NCBI RefSeq assembly: GCF_001027925.1
Contig: NZ_LECT01000001.1
Location: 124,001-188,000, forward strand
Source of the DNA: Rhodopirellula islandica
Lineage (GTDB): Bacteria > Planctomycetota > Planctomycetia > Pirellulales > Pirellulaceae
Direction of reading: 5' to 3'
Length of the DNA stretch: 64,000 nt
This document shows, piece after piece, positions 18,474-27,543 of this stretch. Positions within the stretch are counted from its first letter, which is position 1. Each line of letters opens with the position of its first letter. A program made the translations under genes and the position numbers. A model generated the notes under the pieces. That model worked only from the letters and a program-made list of their open reading frames with translations, searched no databases and was not told where the DNA came from.

Positions 18474-18712
18474 TTGGTGGCTTTCTTGCCCTTCTTTTGC
18501 AGTGATCCGTAGGTGCCAGCAGCAAATTTCTTCTGGAACTTGTCGATCCGACCAGCGGTGTCAACGTATTTCAGTTTGCCGGTGTAGAACGGGTGGCACT
18601 CGCTGCAAATGTCGATTTTCAGCTCGGGACGCGTGCTGCGGGTGGTGAAAGTGTTGCCGCAACCGCAGGTGACGGACGTTTCTTGGTAGTTGGGGTGAAT
18701 GCCGTCTTGCAT
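18470..18712 (-). CDS. rpmE: Ribosomal protein L31 (zinc-binding form)
   Basis: From the ATG at 18710-18712 the product is 80 aa and begins [12 protein letters not shown], the usual start of L31. An in-frame extension up to 18775 is not conserved and is excluded. The zinc-binding cysteines are present as CGCG and CSEC, indicating the C+ form of L31. [24 protein letters not shown] is shortened family core sequence read directly here. It is the first gene of an operon with prfA and prmC. The upstream leader contains a hairpin that could mediate autoregulation. Confidence 0.96.
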   Translation of the reverse strand: MQDGIHPNYQETSVTCGCGNTFTTRSTRPELKIDICSECHPFYTGKLKYVDTAGRIDKFQKKFAAGTYGSLQKKGKKATK

Positions 18713-18743
18713 GACGTTCAAACTCGAGCCAATGAGGGTGTTA

Positions 18744-18770
18744 CGACGGTGGATTTCGACAGAACCGTCG
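18744..18770 (-). promoter_or_regulatory. Hairpin in rpmE leader
   Basis: A 7-bp stem CGACGGT/ACCGTCG with a 13-base loop lies 32-58 bases upstream of the rpmE start, inside the predicted 5' untranslated region. L31 leaders in some other bacteria are structured autoregulatory elements; whether this one is equivalent is inference. Confidence 0.35.
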
Positions 18771-18802
18771 GTCAAGTGAATTCGCTGTCGGTCGAATCCC
18801 AG

Positions 18803-18832
18803 ATGTTACGTTAAACCAGGTGGTTTGTTCAA
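18803..18832 (-). promoter_or_regulatory. Predicted sigma70-type promoter for rpmE-prfA-prmC
   Basis: On the minus strand TTGAAC (18832-18827) and TAACAT (18808-18803) are separated by 18 bases. This is a good housekeeping promoter in a non-coding region, placing transcription initiation roughly 85 bases upstream of the L31 start. Confidence 0.5.
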
Positions 18833-19165
18833 GGGCGAGCCTCCCAAACACGGGACAAATCCCCTGCGTGCAGGTGGATCAATCGGATGCCGTTGATCGA
18901 GGGGGATGCGTATTGAGTGTTTTCGCCCCCGAGGGTTTGATAATGCGAGTCGGTCGCATTAGAGTCCCCCTCCTTCGCTTTCAAAAGCTAGCCAGCCAAT
19001 GAAAAACGCGTCGATGTCCAGCAATCCGAGCACTTTCGAGAGGGAATCCCCTCGAAACATTGGAACTTGCGTTCGTGAGCACTCGTTGGATTGCTCCTTC
19101 ATCGGTCGTGACTTCTCGCCAGCCATGCTTGTTCTTCATCGAAAACCTGTTTTCGGGACAATCGC
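18833..19165. other. Non-coding stretch between rpmE and DUF1559 gene
   Basis: Divergent intergenic DNA of about 330 bases. Small open frames here have no recognisable features and I see no repeat. The promoter for the DUF1559 gene should lie within it. Confidence 0.4.
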
Positions 19166-20218
19166 ATGCGCTCGGTCGCACCTTCGGAACCATCTGGCTT
19201 GAATTTGTCTGACTCTGCCTCGCGATCAAGGGCGGGGTTCACGTTGGTGGAACTGTTGGTGGTGATCGCCATCATCGGCGTTTTGGTGGGGCTGTTGTTG
19301 CCCGCCGTCCAGGCCGCCCGGGAAGCTGCCCGACGGATGAGCTGTGGCAACAATTTGAAGCAAGTTTCCCTGGCGATTCACAACTACGAGTCAGCCTACA
19401 GGAAGTTGCCGCCAGCTTGGACCAATCCGGGGCAAGGTTCGGGGTGGTCGATGCAGGCCCGAATTCTTCCGTTCCTGGAAGAATCCGCTTTGTCGGAAGG
19501 AGTCGATTTCAGTCGTGATTACGGCGCGTCCTACCTGACGATCGATGGCGTTCAGGTTCCGACATCCTCGTTCCGGGTGGCTGCCTATCAATGTCCCAGT
19601 GATCCGCGAGATGAGCCCCGCCGCGGATCATCCGGCCCTCAGTATTACAAACTGAACTACGCGACCAACGAAGGGGTTTGGTTCGTGCTGGATGAAGCCA
19701 CCGGTGCGGTGGGCGATGGGATGTTCGTTCCCGGCCGCTACCTTGGTTTTCGCGATTGTTTGGATGGGACCAGCAACACGATGGCGCTTGCCGAAGTCAA
19801 AGGCTGGACGCCTTACGCTCGCGACGCGAAACAAACCGGGACGATGACGATGCCGGTGAACACGGACGAGATCTGTGCGTTCGGCGGCGACTTCAAAACC
19901 GAAACCGGGCACACGGAATGGATTGATGGCCGTGCCCACCAGGCCAGCGTCACGACCGTGTTTTCACCCAACAAGAAGGTTCTGTGTGAAATTTCGGGGG
20001 TGGAGTACGACATCGACTTCACCAACATGCGCGAGGGCAAGTCGCCACCGGCGGGGGTTCGCACCTACGCGGCGGTCACCTCGCGAAGTTACCACCCGGG
20101 TGGCGTGCACGTGTCGTTGTTGGATGGCTCGGTTCGTTACATCACCGATTCGGTCGAACTCGAGCTCTGGCAATCGATGTCAACGCGAGCCGGGCATGAA
20201 GTGATTCAGCTTCCGTGA
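19166..20218 (+). CDS. DUF1559 prepilin-like protein
   Basis: A 350-aa protein with a type IV pilin/pseudopilin N-terminus: after a short leader comes [20 protein letters not shown], in which the Gly-Phe bond is the prepilin peptidase site. The DUF1559 signature follows at once: LLPAVQAAREAARRMSC and NNLKQVSLAIHNYESAYRKLPPAW. The C-terminus has the H-x-G-G type motif SYHPGGVHVSLLDGSVRYI. DUF1559 families are strongly expanded in planctomycetes and have no agreed function; the prepilin start implies passage through a type II/IV secretion-type assembly system. It stands alone here. Confidence 0.93.
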   Translation: MRSVAPSEPSGLNLSDSASRSRAGFTLVELLVVIAIIGVLVGLLLPAVQAAREAARRMSCGNNLKQVSLAIHNYESAYRKLPPAWTNPGQGSGWSMQARILPFLEESALSEGVDFSRDYGASYLTIDGVQVPTSSFRVAAYQCPSDPRDEPRRGSSGPQYYKLNYATNEGVWFVLDEATGAVGDGMFVPGRYLGFRDCLDGTSNTMALAEVKGWTPYARDAKQTGTMTMPVNTDEICAFGGDFKTETGHTEWIDGRAHQASVTTVFSPNKKVLCEISGVEYDIDFTNMREGKSPPAGVRTYAAVTSRSYHPGGVHVSLLDGSVRYITDSVELELWQSMSTRAGHEVIQLP

Positions 20219-20741
20219 ACAGGTTGGGATTGCTCAATGGCAAGCCCAGCGTTTCAGGGCGGAATCTGGACCGGTAACTGTTCGCAAGGGAAGAACGAGC
20301 GGAGCCCTTGACTGCGGGCCGCCGTGTTCCCACCTCTGGCACTTGGATGCAGGATATCATAGGGGTGTCACACGATTTTAAATTACCTTTGAGGGAGACG
20401 TTTGAGAGCGACTGGAATGAATGGTTGTCGGATTCGTCCAATCCTTCTGGATGGGACCGGAATAGTGTTCTGACCTGCACCATACGGTGTGTCGGAACAG
20501 CTTGCCTCGATGAATCGATCGATTCGTTTGGTGCAAGGAGTTTCGTCTTGGGGCAGATTTGATCCGAGGTGGTGGGTTTCGCCTGCCGATGCGTGATCGA
20601 GTGCTAGGGTTGAGCGGACAACTGGAACAATGCCTGACCGGTTCGTCACGAGTGTGCCCAGCGACTTTTCGCCGAGCACACGATGGTCTCGAAGGACCAC
20701 GGCAACCAAATCAGGCCAGCGACTCAAGGAGCGATCTCTAC
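20219..20741 (+). other. Long intergenic region upstream of glgX
   Basis: About 520 bases. A possible weak stem CAAGGG/CCCTTG lies around 20286-20311 just after the DUF1559 gene, without a T run. An AT-rich patch (CACGATTTTAAATTACC) lies near 20370-20390. A TTG-initiated 84-codon open frame at 20308-20562 has no homologue I recognise and no ribosome binding site, so I do not call it. The glgX promoter should lie here. Confidence 0.45.
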
Positions 20742-22832
20742 ATGCTGATGCGACAACCGTGCCCCGATCTTCAGTTCGCCTACTCCCCTCCGTTCGGAGC
20801 GACGCTCACGGAGAAGGGAGTGCAGTTTTCGGTCTTCAGCCGTTCCGCAACCGAAATGCGGTTGTTGCTGTACAACAAGGTGACCGATCGCGAACCAGCT
20901 CAAGTCATCGACTTTGATCGGGAAACCGATCGCTGGGGGGATGTCTGGAGTTTGCACGTGCCGGGGCTCGAAGCCGGCCAACTTTACCACTTCCAAGCCA
21001 GCGGACCGTGGGAACCTGAAAACGGTCACCGGTTCGATTCCACGGCTCGGTTGATCGACCCTTACGCGCAGGCCCTGGCGGGAACCTACCAAAAGCAAAC
21101 CGATGGCGTTGTGCGTCCACCGAAGTGCGTGGTTGTCGATGGCACGTTTGACTGGGAAGGCGATCGGCACGTCCGACGTGACGTCAGCGAATCCATCATC
21201 TACGAAATGCACGTTCGTGGATTCACCAAGAGCAAGACTGCCAAGGTCAAGGCTCCTGGGAGCTACCTGGGCGTGATCGAGAAGATCCCGTATCTGAAAT
21301 CATTGGGTGTCACCTCGGTGGAGTTGATGCCGGTGCATGAATTCCCCATCCGGGACCCCCAAGGCAAGAAAATTTCGCGGCCGAACTATTGGGGCTATGA
21401 CCCCATGGCGTTCTTCGCGCCTCACCGTGGTTACGCGCATGACTCGGCGCCCGGTGCTCAGGTCAACGAATTCAAACAAATGGTCAAAGCCCTGCACTCC
21501 GCGGGGATCGAAGTCATTCTGGACGTGGTCTTCAACCACACCTGTGAAGGCAACGAACAAGGACCCACGCTGTCGTTCAAGGGACTTGAGAACCAAGTCT
21601 ATTACATCCTTTCGGAAGGCCAGCACTACTGCAACTACAGCGGTTGTGGCAACACGATCAACGGCAACCACCCCGTTGTTCGCGAGATGATTTTCCATTG
21701 CTTGCGACACTGGGTGCACAACTACCACATCGATGGTTTCCGATTCGACCTGGCCAGCATCTTGAGTCGCGACCGGAACGGGAACTTGATTCCCAACCCA
21801 CCGATGGTGGAACTGATCGCGGAAGATCCCATGTTGGCGGACACGAAGATCATCGCAGAAGCCTGGGATGCAGCCGGTGCCTATCAGGTCGGTAGCTTTG
21901 GCAATCACCGCTGGGCGGAATGGAACGGTCGCTACCGCGACGACGTGCGAGGTTTTTGGCGTGGCGATGCGGGAACGCTCGGGCCGATGGCAACTCGTTT
22001 GGCCGGTAGCAGCGATCTGTACCAGCATGCCGGGCGTCCCCCGTCTTGCAGTGTGAACTTGGTGACCACGCATGATGGTTTCACCATGAACGATTTGGTT
22101 TCGTACAAAGACAAGCACAACGAAGCCAACGGCGAGAACAACAACGACGGCGACAATCACAACATCAGTGACAACTACGGTGTCGAAGGTCCGACGCGCA
22201 AAAAGGCGATCGCCACGATTCGCAGTCAGCAAGTCCGCAACATGCTGGCGACGTTGTTGACCAGCCAAGGTGTGCCGATGATCGTCAGTGGCGATGAAGC
22301 TCGCCGAACGCAGAAGGGCAACAACAACGCCTATTGCCAAGACACGGACATCTCCTGGTTCGATTGGCGATTGGTTGAAAAAAACGCGGACCTGGTACGG
22401 TTCGTCAGCGCATTGATTGAGTTCCGTAAGAACCAACCCACCATTCGTCGCCGGGAATACTTGACCGGGCAACCAGTCGATGGCCGGAAGGTACCGGACG
22501 TGTCATGGTACGGGCCGTCGGGGGATCCATTGAACTGGGATCAAGGCGAACTGGCGATGGCGGCGTACATCGCTGCTCCGAGCCGCATCGACGATCCAGA
22601 AGGTTTGGGACGCGACGTGATCTTGATGTTCAACAGCACCGGGGATCACCGTGACTTCCACTTCCCAGCGATTGCTCGCGGGACGCAGTGGAATTTGTTT
22701 GTCGACACGGCGGCACCATCGCCGGACGACGTTTATCCCAATGTCGACGGGCCGATGCCTCCGAACAACCGGATTGTGGAAGTCGGACGCCACTCGATGC
22801 GGATCTACGTTTGCAACGCGGAACCCAAGTAG
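20742..22832 (+). CDS. glgX: Glycogen debranching enzyme
   Basis: About 696 aa, GH13 isoamylase type, hydrolysing alpha-1,6 branches of glycogen. The start at ATG 20742 follows AAGGAG (20726-20731) with a 10-base spacer; an open frame up to 20559 is excluded. The N-terminal CBM48-like domain (SPPFGATLTEKGVQFSVFS) precedes the barrel: VTSVELMPVHEF, ILDVVFNHTCEGNE, nucleophile Asp in IDGFRFDLASIL (about residue 334), acid/base Glu in IIAEAWDAAGAY (about 373), and LVTTHDGFTMNDLVSY. The enzyme is cytosolic. No other glycogen gene is adjacent. Confidence 0.95.
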   Translation: MLMRQPCPDLQFAYSPPFGATLTEKGVQFSVFSRSATEMRLLLYNKVTDREPAQVIDFDRETDRWGDVWSLHVPGLEAGQLYHFQASGPWEPENGHRFDSTARLIDPYAQALAGTYQKQTDGVVRPPKCVVVDGTFDWEGDRHVRRDVSESIIYEMHVRGFTKSKTAKVKAPGSYLGVIEKIPYLKSLGVTSVELMPVHEFPIRDPQGKKISRPNYWGYDPMAFFAPHRGYAHDSAPGAQVNEFKQMVKALHSAGIEVILDVVFNHTCEGNEQGPTLSFKGLENQVYYILSEGQHYCNYSGCGNTINGNHPVVREMIFHCLRHWVHNYHIDGFRFDLASILSRDRNGNLIPNPPMVELIAEDPMLADTKIIAEAWDAAGAYQVGSFGNHRWAEWNGRYRDDVRGFWRGDAGTLGPMATRLAGSSDLYQHAGRPPSCSVNLVTTHDGFTMNDLVSYKDKHNEANGENNNDGDNHNISDNYGVEGPTRKKAIATIRSQQVRNMLATLLTSQGVPMIVSGDEARRTQKGNNNAYCQDTDISWFDWRLVEKNADLVRFVSALIEFRKNQPTIRRREYLTGQPVDGRKVPDVSWYGPSGDPLNWDQGELAMAAYIAAPSRIDDPEGLGRDVILMFNSTGDHRDFHFPAIARGTQWNLFVDTAAPSPDDVYPNVDGPMPPNNRIVEVGRHSMRIYVCNAEPK

Positions 22833-23142
22833 TCCGGTCACGGACATGATTTGAAATTTGAATCCGCCTTCCTCGTTGCTTCGTCAGGAAGGTGGATCGC
22901 ACGGCCGCCAGTCGGCCGCTCTTCTCTGGCAATCTATTCAACAGCTTTTCAACGATCCGCGGCGGGAGAAAACCCGTCGCGGATCGCTTCGTTTGTGGCT
23001 GGTCGGCTATCATCGTGGCATGCAGCCAACGGTTTTCTTGACGACCTTCTTCGCGGTGAAGCAAACGCCGCTGACGAAACCCCGCTTCCCATTGGGAGAT
23101 CGTGCAGTGGATCGACGCCGCTTTTCAGCGGGGTTCCGCAGG
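22833..23142 (+). other. Intergenic region downstream of glgX with a stable hairpin
   Basis: About 310 bases. A stem GATCCGCGGCGGG/CCCGTCGCGGATC (22954-22985) with a 6-base A-rich loop and one G-T wobble is visible, with no T run after it. The region is open in frame with the downstream gene from 22858, but the predicted peptide is low-complexity and unlike a leader, so I treat it as non-coding. Confidence 0.5.
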
Positions 23143-23211
23143 ATGCACCTCCTCCGAAACGAAGTTGGGGGGAGGTCGAGCGACGTCGTTCAGGCGTACG
23201 CGAGGGAGGGG
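23141..23211 (+). repeat. Family C dispersed repeat, copy 1
   Basis: About 71 bases (GGATGCACCTCC... CGAAACGAAGTT ... GTCGAGCGACGTCGTTCAGG ... CGCGAGGGAGGGG) align with 37453-37523 with only scattered substitutions. The core GGGAGGTCGAGCGA also resembles family B. It overlaps the apparent 5' end of the TPR/FG-GAP/UnbV gene. Confidence 0.8.
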
Positions 23212-26200
23212 GCGAGAGCATGGGATCGCAGCGTGAATTGCCCTCTCCCGGAAATCTCGCTGAACGCGTCGTTTTCCGACCCCTCCCGTTTCACGGGCGG
23301 AGTTCTCTGGCGGTGCACGCACAGCACTTCGAAACTGCGCGACCTCTTGGTTGGCTGGTGTTTGGGGGTGCTGTTGCTTGGTGGTTGGATGGGGTGCAAA
23401 CCGGCACCGACCCAACCAGTTGGTTCGGTCGATGATCCCCCGCCTGCTGTCGGGCAACCGTTGAACCCGCGAGAGCAAGTGGCTCAGCATGTTCAAAGCG
23501 GTCGGTTGACGGAAGCCATTGAATCACTGGATGAGTTGATCGCGACGAAACCGTCCGATGGATTGGCACTGGCATCGCAGGCGGCCAGTTTGGCTTACCA
23601 AGCAGGCGATCCGGCCGACGCGGTGAAACGACTTCGTGAATTGATTCAGGCTCATCCGCAGAACGTCGAGTTGCGTCGAGATTACGCGGGGTTGCTGGCT
23701 CAGCGTGGGTACCGATTTGATGCCAACGAGCAATACCGAGTGCTTGCCGGACGAGTCGCCTTGAGCCCACCGGAATTGATCGGTTTGATCTACCCGCATC
23801 GCCCTCAAGTGAACTTCGAATCCAAGCCTGACGTTCAAGACCGGGAAGCGGTGAAACGCAAAGGAGTTTTGAGCGTGGTAGCCGCGCTCCGCAGTCGTGG
23901 TGACTTGCAAGAAGCCATCGATGTGTTGGTCACCAGCGACGGAGTCGATGGCAACGATCCAGCCGTCCTGGCAATGCTTGGTTGGCTGTATGCTGCCGCC
24001 CAACAAGAAGGCAACTGGATTGATTGGGCGACCAGCAGCGACTCGGTGCGTGTCAGCCGGTACCCCGCTTATTGGCTCGCGTGGGGAACCGCGTTGCGAG
24101 ATGGAATGCTTGTTCCGGAGGAGCAGGAGTCCTCTGGCCAACTCGGCAATTCAACCGAATTTGCCGTTCGATGTTTCTTGGAGGCCATCCGCCGTGAACC
24201 GCACAGTCAAATCGCTTGGGACAGTCTGGCTGCCTCGTTGGATGTCTTGAAAGCGAAAACGGAAGTGGATTCCGATGCGGTGGAACAACGCCCGCTCGAA
24301 GAAGCTCGGGAACGTGTCAGCGAGCGATTGTTGCAACTCGATGAGACTCAGTGGTTGGCAAATCAGATCTGGAATTCACAGGCCAGTCCCCTGTCCCGTG
24401 AAGAGCAAGCGGAGATGTTCGAACGGTTGACGGGCATGCTGCAAAAACAAGGTTGCCTCGGGGAGGCCCTGAGTTGGCAACTGCTGCTGGCATCGATGCA
24501 GCCATCAGGTGATTGGAAAGAGCTTCGACAAACGGTGCAGTCCACGTTGGCGAAGTATCCCAAAGGGATCGACGAAGCGGAGTTGTTGGTGGGATTGGAT
24601 GTGAATCAATTTGTCGACCAGAGCAATGAGTGGATCACCGCATTGAACCAGCGATCACGGGTTGAGTTGCCTGGGACGGACCCGGGGCCAATGCAGGTGG
24701 ACGCAGTCAGGGCTCGATTGGTCAATGTTGCCCAGGAATTGGGAATGGATTTCCGGTGGTTCAATGCCACGGATCCGGTGAAGTCGGAGTTCCGATTGCA
24801 CGAGCCCTTGGGCGGGGGAGTGGCCTGCCTTGATTTTGATGCGGATGGTTGGGTGGATCTGTATTTCAACCAAGCCGCCGGTGAGGCAACCACTCATTTC
24901 GGTGCCAAACCCAACGCTTTGTTTCGTCAGTCGGATGGCAAGTTGGTCGACGTGGTGATGCCATCTGGCAGCGATGATCGTCGCTACGGCCACGGGGTCA
25001 CGTCAGGCGATTGGAACCAGGATGGATGGCCGGATTTGTTGTTGGCGAACTTTGGCGAAAACGTTTGGTTGATCAACCAAGCCGATGGGACGTTTCAAAA
25101 ACGGCTTGTCTCTGACTTTGATGCGACCTCTCCAGCGGCACCCGATGCGTTCACTCTGTCGGCTGCCATCGCAGATGTGACAGGCGATCATTTGCCAGAC
25201 CTGATTTCAATTCAGTACATCGATGATCCCGAGGTGTTGAGGCCGATTGAAAGGAAACCTGACGGATCGCCGGTGAAGCTGCCCGGGCCTCTGCACTTTC
25301 AGCCCGCTTCCAGTGAGGTATTGGTTTCCGATGGGAAAGGGGCGGGGGAGTCTTTGCCTTTGGGTAACGAAGGTCATGGCCCCAGCACGGGGATGGGATT
25401 GATGGTCGCGGACTTGGATTCCCTGCCGGGGAATGAGATCTTTGTTTCCAACGATCAGCGAGCCAATCACCTTTGGTTTCGTGCCCCAGGCGAAGATGGG
25501 ACGTTGGCATGGGGAGACCAAGCGGCCATTCGCGGTGTCGCGGTTGGTCCGGGAGGCGACATGAACGCGTGCATGGGAATCGCGATGGCGGATTTCAATC
25601 GCGATCAGAAATTGGATTTGCACGTCAGCAATTTCTACGACGAATGGGCCAACCACTTTTGCCAAACGAGCGCTGGGATGTTTGTCGATCGCGCCGTCGT
25701 GTTTGGTGTGGATCGGTTGACATCACGCATGACGGGGTTTGGAGTGCAGGCGTTGGATTACGACAACAATGGCTGGGAAGATTTGTTGGTCGCCAACGGT
25801 CACGTGGAAGACCTCAGGGACCGCGGAACACCGTTTCAGATGAAGACGCAGTTGTTGGTCAATCGAGGCCAGCGATTTGAGGCCGCTGAAATGGACGATC
25901 CGAAAGGCGACTGGGAACGAGCTCGCCTGGGCCGCGGCGTGGCAACGTGCGACTTCAACCGCGACGGTCGATTGGACGCCGTGGTCACCTATGTGGACGC
26001 TGCTGCGGAACTGCTTCGAAACGAAACCGAGTCCGTTGGCAACTTCCTGCAACTACGGCTGATCGGCACGCAATCCGAACGTGACGCGATCGGGGCTCGG
26101 GTCGATGTGAGATCGGGAGAGGAAGTTTGGGCCGGAATGGTCGCGACGGGTGACGGCTACGCCTGCCGCAACGAAGCGATCCTGCACTTCGGATTGGGGG

Positions 26201-26343
26201 ACGTTTCGTCACTGGATTCGATCACCGTGACGTGGCCAACCGGGGAGGTCCAGCGATGGGAAGCGAGCGAGAGCAAGCCCATCGATGTCAATCAACGTTT
26301 TTGCATCGTTGAGGGATTGGAGGAACCGTTCGAAGATCAGTGA
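23143..26343 (+). CDS. TPR and FG-GAP/UnbV-domain exported protein
   Basis: About 1066 aa from the ATG at 23143, but the true start is uncertain. The first 60 codons are repeat-derived, and a signal-like segment begins only at about codon 65 (LLVGWCLGVLLLGGWMGC); GTG 23233 is another option. After it come TPR-like helices (about 90-540: EAIESLDELIATKPSDGLAL, DAVKRLRELIQAHPQNVELR). Next are FG-GAP/VCBS calcium-loop repeats from about 559 (DFDADGWVDLYF, DWNQDGWPDLLLANFG, DYDNNGWEDLLVANGH, DFNRDGRLDAVVTY). The C-terminal ASPIC/UnbV domain contains GARVDVRSG and VTWPTGEVQRW. The family is common in planctomycetes and likely acts outside the cytoplasm; its function is unknown. Confidence 0.88.
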   Translation: MHLLRNEVGGRSSDVVQAYAREGARAWDRSVNCPLPEISLNASFSDPSRFTGGVLWRCTHSTSKLRDLLVGWCLGVLLLGGWMGCKPAPTQPVGSVDDPPPAVGQPLNPREQVAQHVQSGRLTEAIESLDELIATKPSDGLALASQAASLAYQAGDPADAVKRLRELIQAHPQNVELRRDYAGLLAQRGYRFDANEQYRVLAGRVALSPPELIGLIYPHRPQVNFESKPDVQDREAVKRKGVLSVVAALRSRGDLQEAIDVLVTSDGVDGNDPAVLAMLGWLYAAAQQEGNWIDWATSSDSVRVSRYPAYWLAWGTALRDGMLVPEEQESSGQLGNSTEFAVRCFLEAIRREPHSQIAWDSLAASLDVLKAKTEVDSDAVEQRPLEEARERVSERLLQLDETQWLANQIWNSQASPLSREEQAEMFERLTGMLQKQGCLGEALSWQLLLASMQPSGDWKELRQTVQSTLAKYPKGIDEAELLVGLDVNQFVDQSNEWITALNQRSRVELPGTDPGPMQVDAVRARLVNVAQELGMDFRWFNATDPVKSEFRLHEPLGGGVACLDFDADGWVDLYFNQAAGEATTHFGAKPNALFRQSDGKLVDVVMPSGSDDRRYGHGVTSGDWNQDGWPDLLLANFGENVWLINQADGTFQKRLVSDFDATSPAAPDAFTLSAAIADVTGDHLPDLISIQYIDDPEVLRPIERKPDGSPVKLPGPLHFQPASSEVLVSDGKGAGESLPLGNEGHGPSTGMGLMVADLDSLPGNEIFVSNDQRANHLWFRAPGEDGTLAWGDQAAIRGVAVGPGGDMNACMGIAMADFNRDQKLDLHVSNFYDEWANHFCQTSAGMFVDRAVVFGVDRLTSRMTGFGVQALDYDNNGWEDLLVANGHVEDLRDRGTPFQMKTQLLVNRGQRFEAAEMDDPKGDWERARLGRGVATCDFNRDGRLDAVVTYVDAAAELLRNETESVGNFLQLRLIGTQSERDAIGARVDVRSGEEVWAGMVATGDGYACRNEAILHFGLGDVSSLDSITVTWPTGEVQRWEASESKPIDVNQRFCIVEGLEEPFEDQ

Positions 26344-26397
26344 TCGAGAACTCGACCGCTTCGATTTCGCTCGTTGAGTTTATCGGAGCGAAATGTG

Positions 26398-26448
26398 GCA
26401 TCGGCTTCCAGCCTGTGGGGTGATCCATCACAGGCTGGAAGCCGATGC
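26398..26448. terminator. Perfect 20-bp inverted repeat between convergent genes
   Basis: GCATCGGCTTCCAGCCTGTG (26398-26417) and its exact reverse complement (26429-26448) flank an 11-base loop. It lies between the stops of the UnbV gene and ispH. There is no T tract on either strand, so it could be a bidirectional 3'-end stabiliser or a REP-like repeat rather than a classical terminator. Confidence 0.6.
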
Positions 26449-26463
26449 GACTGATTCAGACAA

Positions 26464-27414
26464 TCATTTTGCGGCGGCTTGTTCAGCAGCGAAAGCCCGC
26501 AGGGGTTTGGGCAGCGGGAATTGAACGTCTTCTTCTCGGACGACTTGCGTGTCCACGACGGCGTCGAAGTGGTTCTGCAACCATTCGATCGTGGATTGAA
26601 CCACCGATTCGGGAGCGCTTGCACCGGCGGTGATCAGCACGTTGTCCTCGTTGGAAAACTGATCCACGGCCAGATCTTGTGGGCCGTCGACCAGCATCGC
26701 ACGTTTGCCTTGTTCCGCCGCCAGTTCGCGCAGTCGTTGACTGTTGCTGCTGTTTTGGCTGCCGAGGACAACGACCACGTTGGCATCTTCACGCAGCAGT
26801 TTGACGGCTTCCTGTCGGTTCTGGGTCGCGTAGCAGATGTCGTCTTTGGGTGGCGAGTGAATCTCTGGGAAACGCTCGCGAAGACGGCGAATGACTCGCC
26901 CGGCATCATCGACTGACAGAGTCGTTTGGGTGAGGTAGGCCAGTTGGGTGTCAGGTTCAAATTCCAAGCGATCGACATCGGCTTCGTCTTCGACCAACAC
27001 GATCGCTTCGGGAGCTTCGCCCATGGTCCCGAGCACTTCGTCGTGACCTTCGTGCCCGATCAAGATGATTGTGTAACCCGCCTTGGCGTACTTGATCGCT
27101 TCCAGGTGAACCTTGGTGACCAACGGGCAGGTCGCATCGAGGGCGTGCAGTTTGCGGGCCTGCGCGGCCTTGCGGATTTCGGGCGAAACACCGTGAGCGG
27201 AGAACAGCAGCACGCCCCCTTCCGGAACTTCTTCGATGGTGTCGACGAAGACGGCCCCTTTTTCAAGGAAAGTCTTGACCACGAACTGGTTGTGGACGAT
27301 CTCGTGGTAGACATAGACCGGTGGGCCGAATTTCTGCAGCGTCAGATCCAGTGAATCAATTGCCATGTTGACTCCAGCGCAGAAGCCTCGGGGAGCCGCC
27401 AAAATGATTTTCAT
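26464..27414 (-). CDS. ispH: 4-hydroxy-3-methylbut-2-enyl diphosphate reductase
   Basis: 316 aa from ATG 27414 (MKIILAAPRGFCAGVNMAID), the conserved IspH start; the in-frame extension to 27573 is excluded. It catalyses the last step of the MEP pathway, making IPP and DMAPP, using a 4Fe-4S cluster. The three cluster cysteines appear in RGFCAGV, LDATCPLVTKVH and DDICYATQNRQ. The motifs HEIVHN, SAHGVSP, LIGHEGHDEVLGTMGE and GSQNSSNSQRL are also present. It is divergent from the hpnCDE squalene genes, which consume isoprenoids, so the arrangement is metabolically coherent. Confidence 0.97.
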   Translation of the reverse strand: MKIILAAPRGFCAGVNMAIDSLDLTLQKFGPPVYVYHEIVHNQFVVKTFLEKGAVFVDTIEEVPEGGVLLFSAHGVSPEIRKAAQARKLHALDATCPLVTKVHLEAIKYAKAGYTIILIGHEGHDEVLGTMGEAPEAIVLVEDEADVDRLEFEPDTQLAYLTQTTLSVDDAGRVIRRLRERFPEIHSPPKDDICYATQNRQEAVKLLREDANVVVVLGSQNSSNSQRLRELAAEQGKRAMLVDGPQDLAVDQFSNEDNVLITAGASAPESVVQSTIEWLQNHFDAVVDTQVVREEDVQFPLPKPLRAFAAEQAAAK

Positions 27415-27543
27415 GGGAGTTGGATTTCTGAGTTTGCTGGGGGGCGTCAACCATTGGACGCCGGCCGTGTTTGTTCTGGGGAGTTGGTCATCGGCTAGAA
27501 TAACCGCAGAAGCCCCAAAACGTCCAACGGCTCGATTCCCGCT

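Noticed and set aside
18713-18775. N-terminal extension of L31
   Set aside because: L31 proteins start at MQDGIHPNY; the extension overlaps the predicted leader hairpin.
20337-20353. TGGCAC-TTGGA-TGCAG, resembling a sigma54 promoter
   Set aside because: The GG-to-GC spacing is one base short of the required 10, and it lies about 400 bases before glgX.
20308-20562. 84-codon TTG-initiated frame upstream of glgX
   Set aside because: No ribosome binding site, no recognisable homology and poor codon pattern.
21032-21050. GGTTCGATTCC, a tRNA T-arm-like string
   Set aside because: It is inside glgX coding sequence with no acceptor stem or anticodon arm around it.
22858-23142. In-frame 95-codon upstream extension of the UnbV-protein gene
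   Set aside because: It runs through a strong hairpin, its peptide is not signal-like, and the signal segment lies far downstream.
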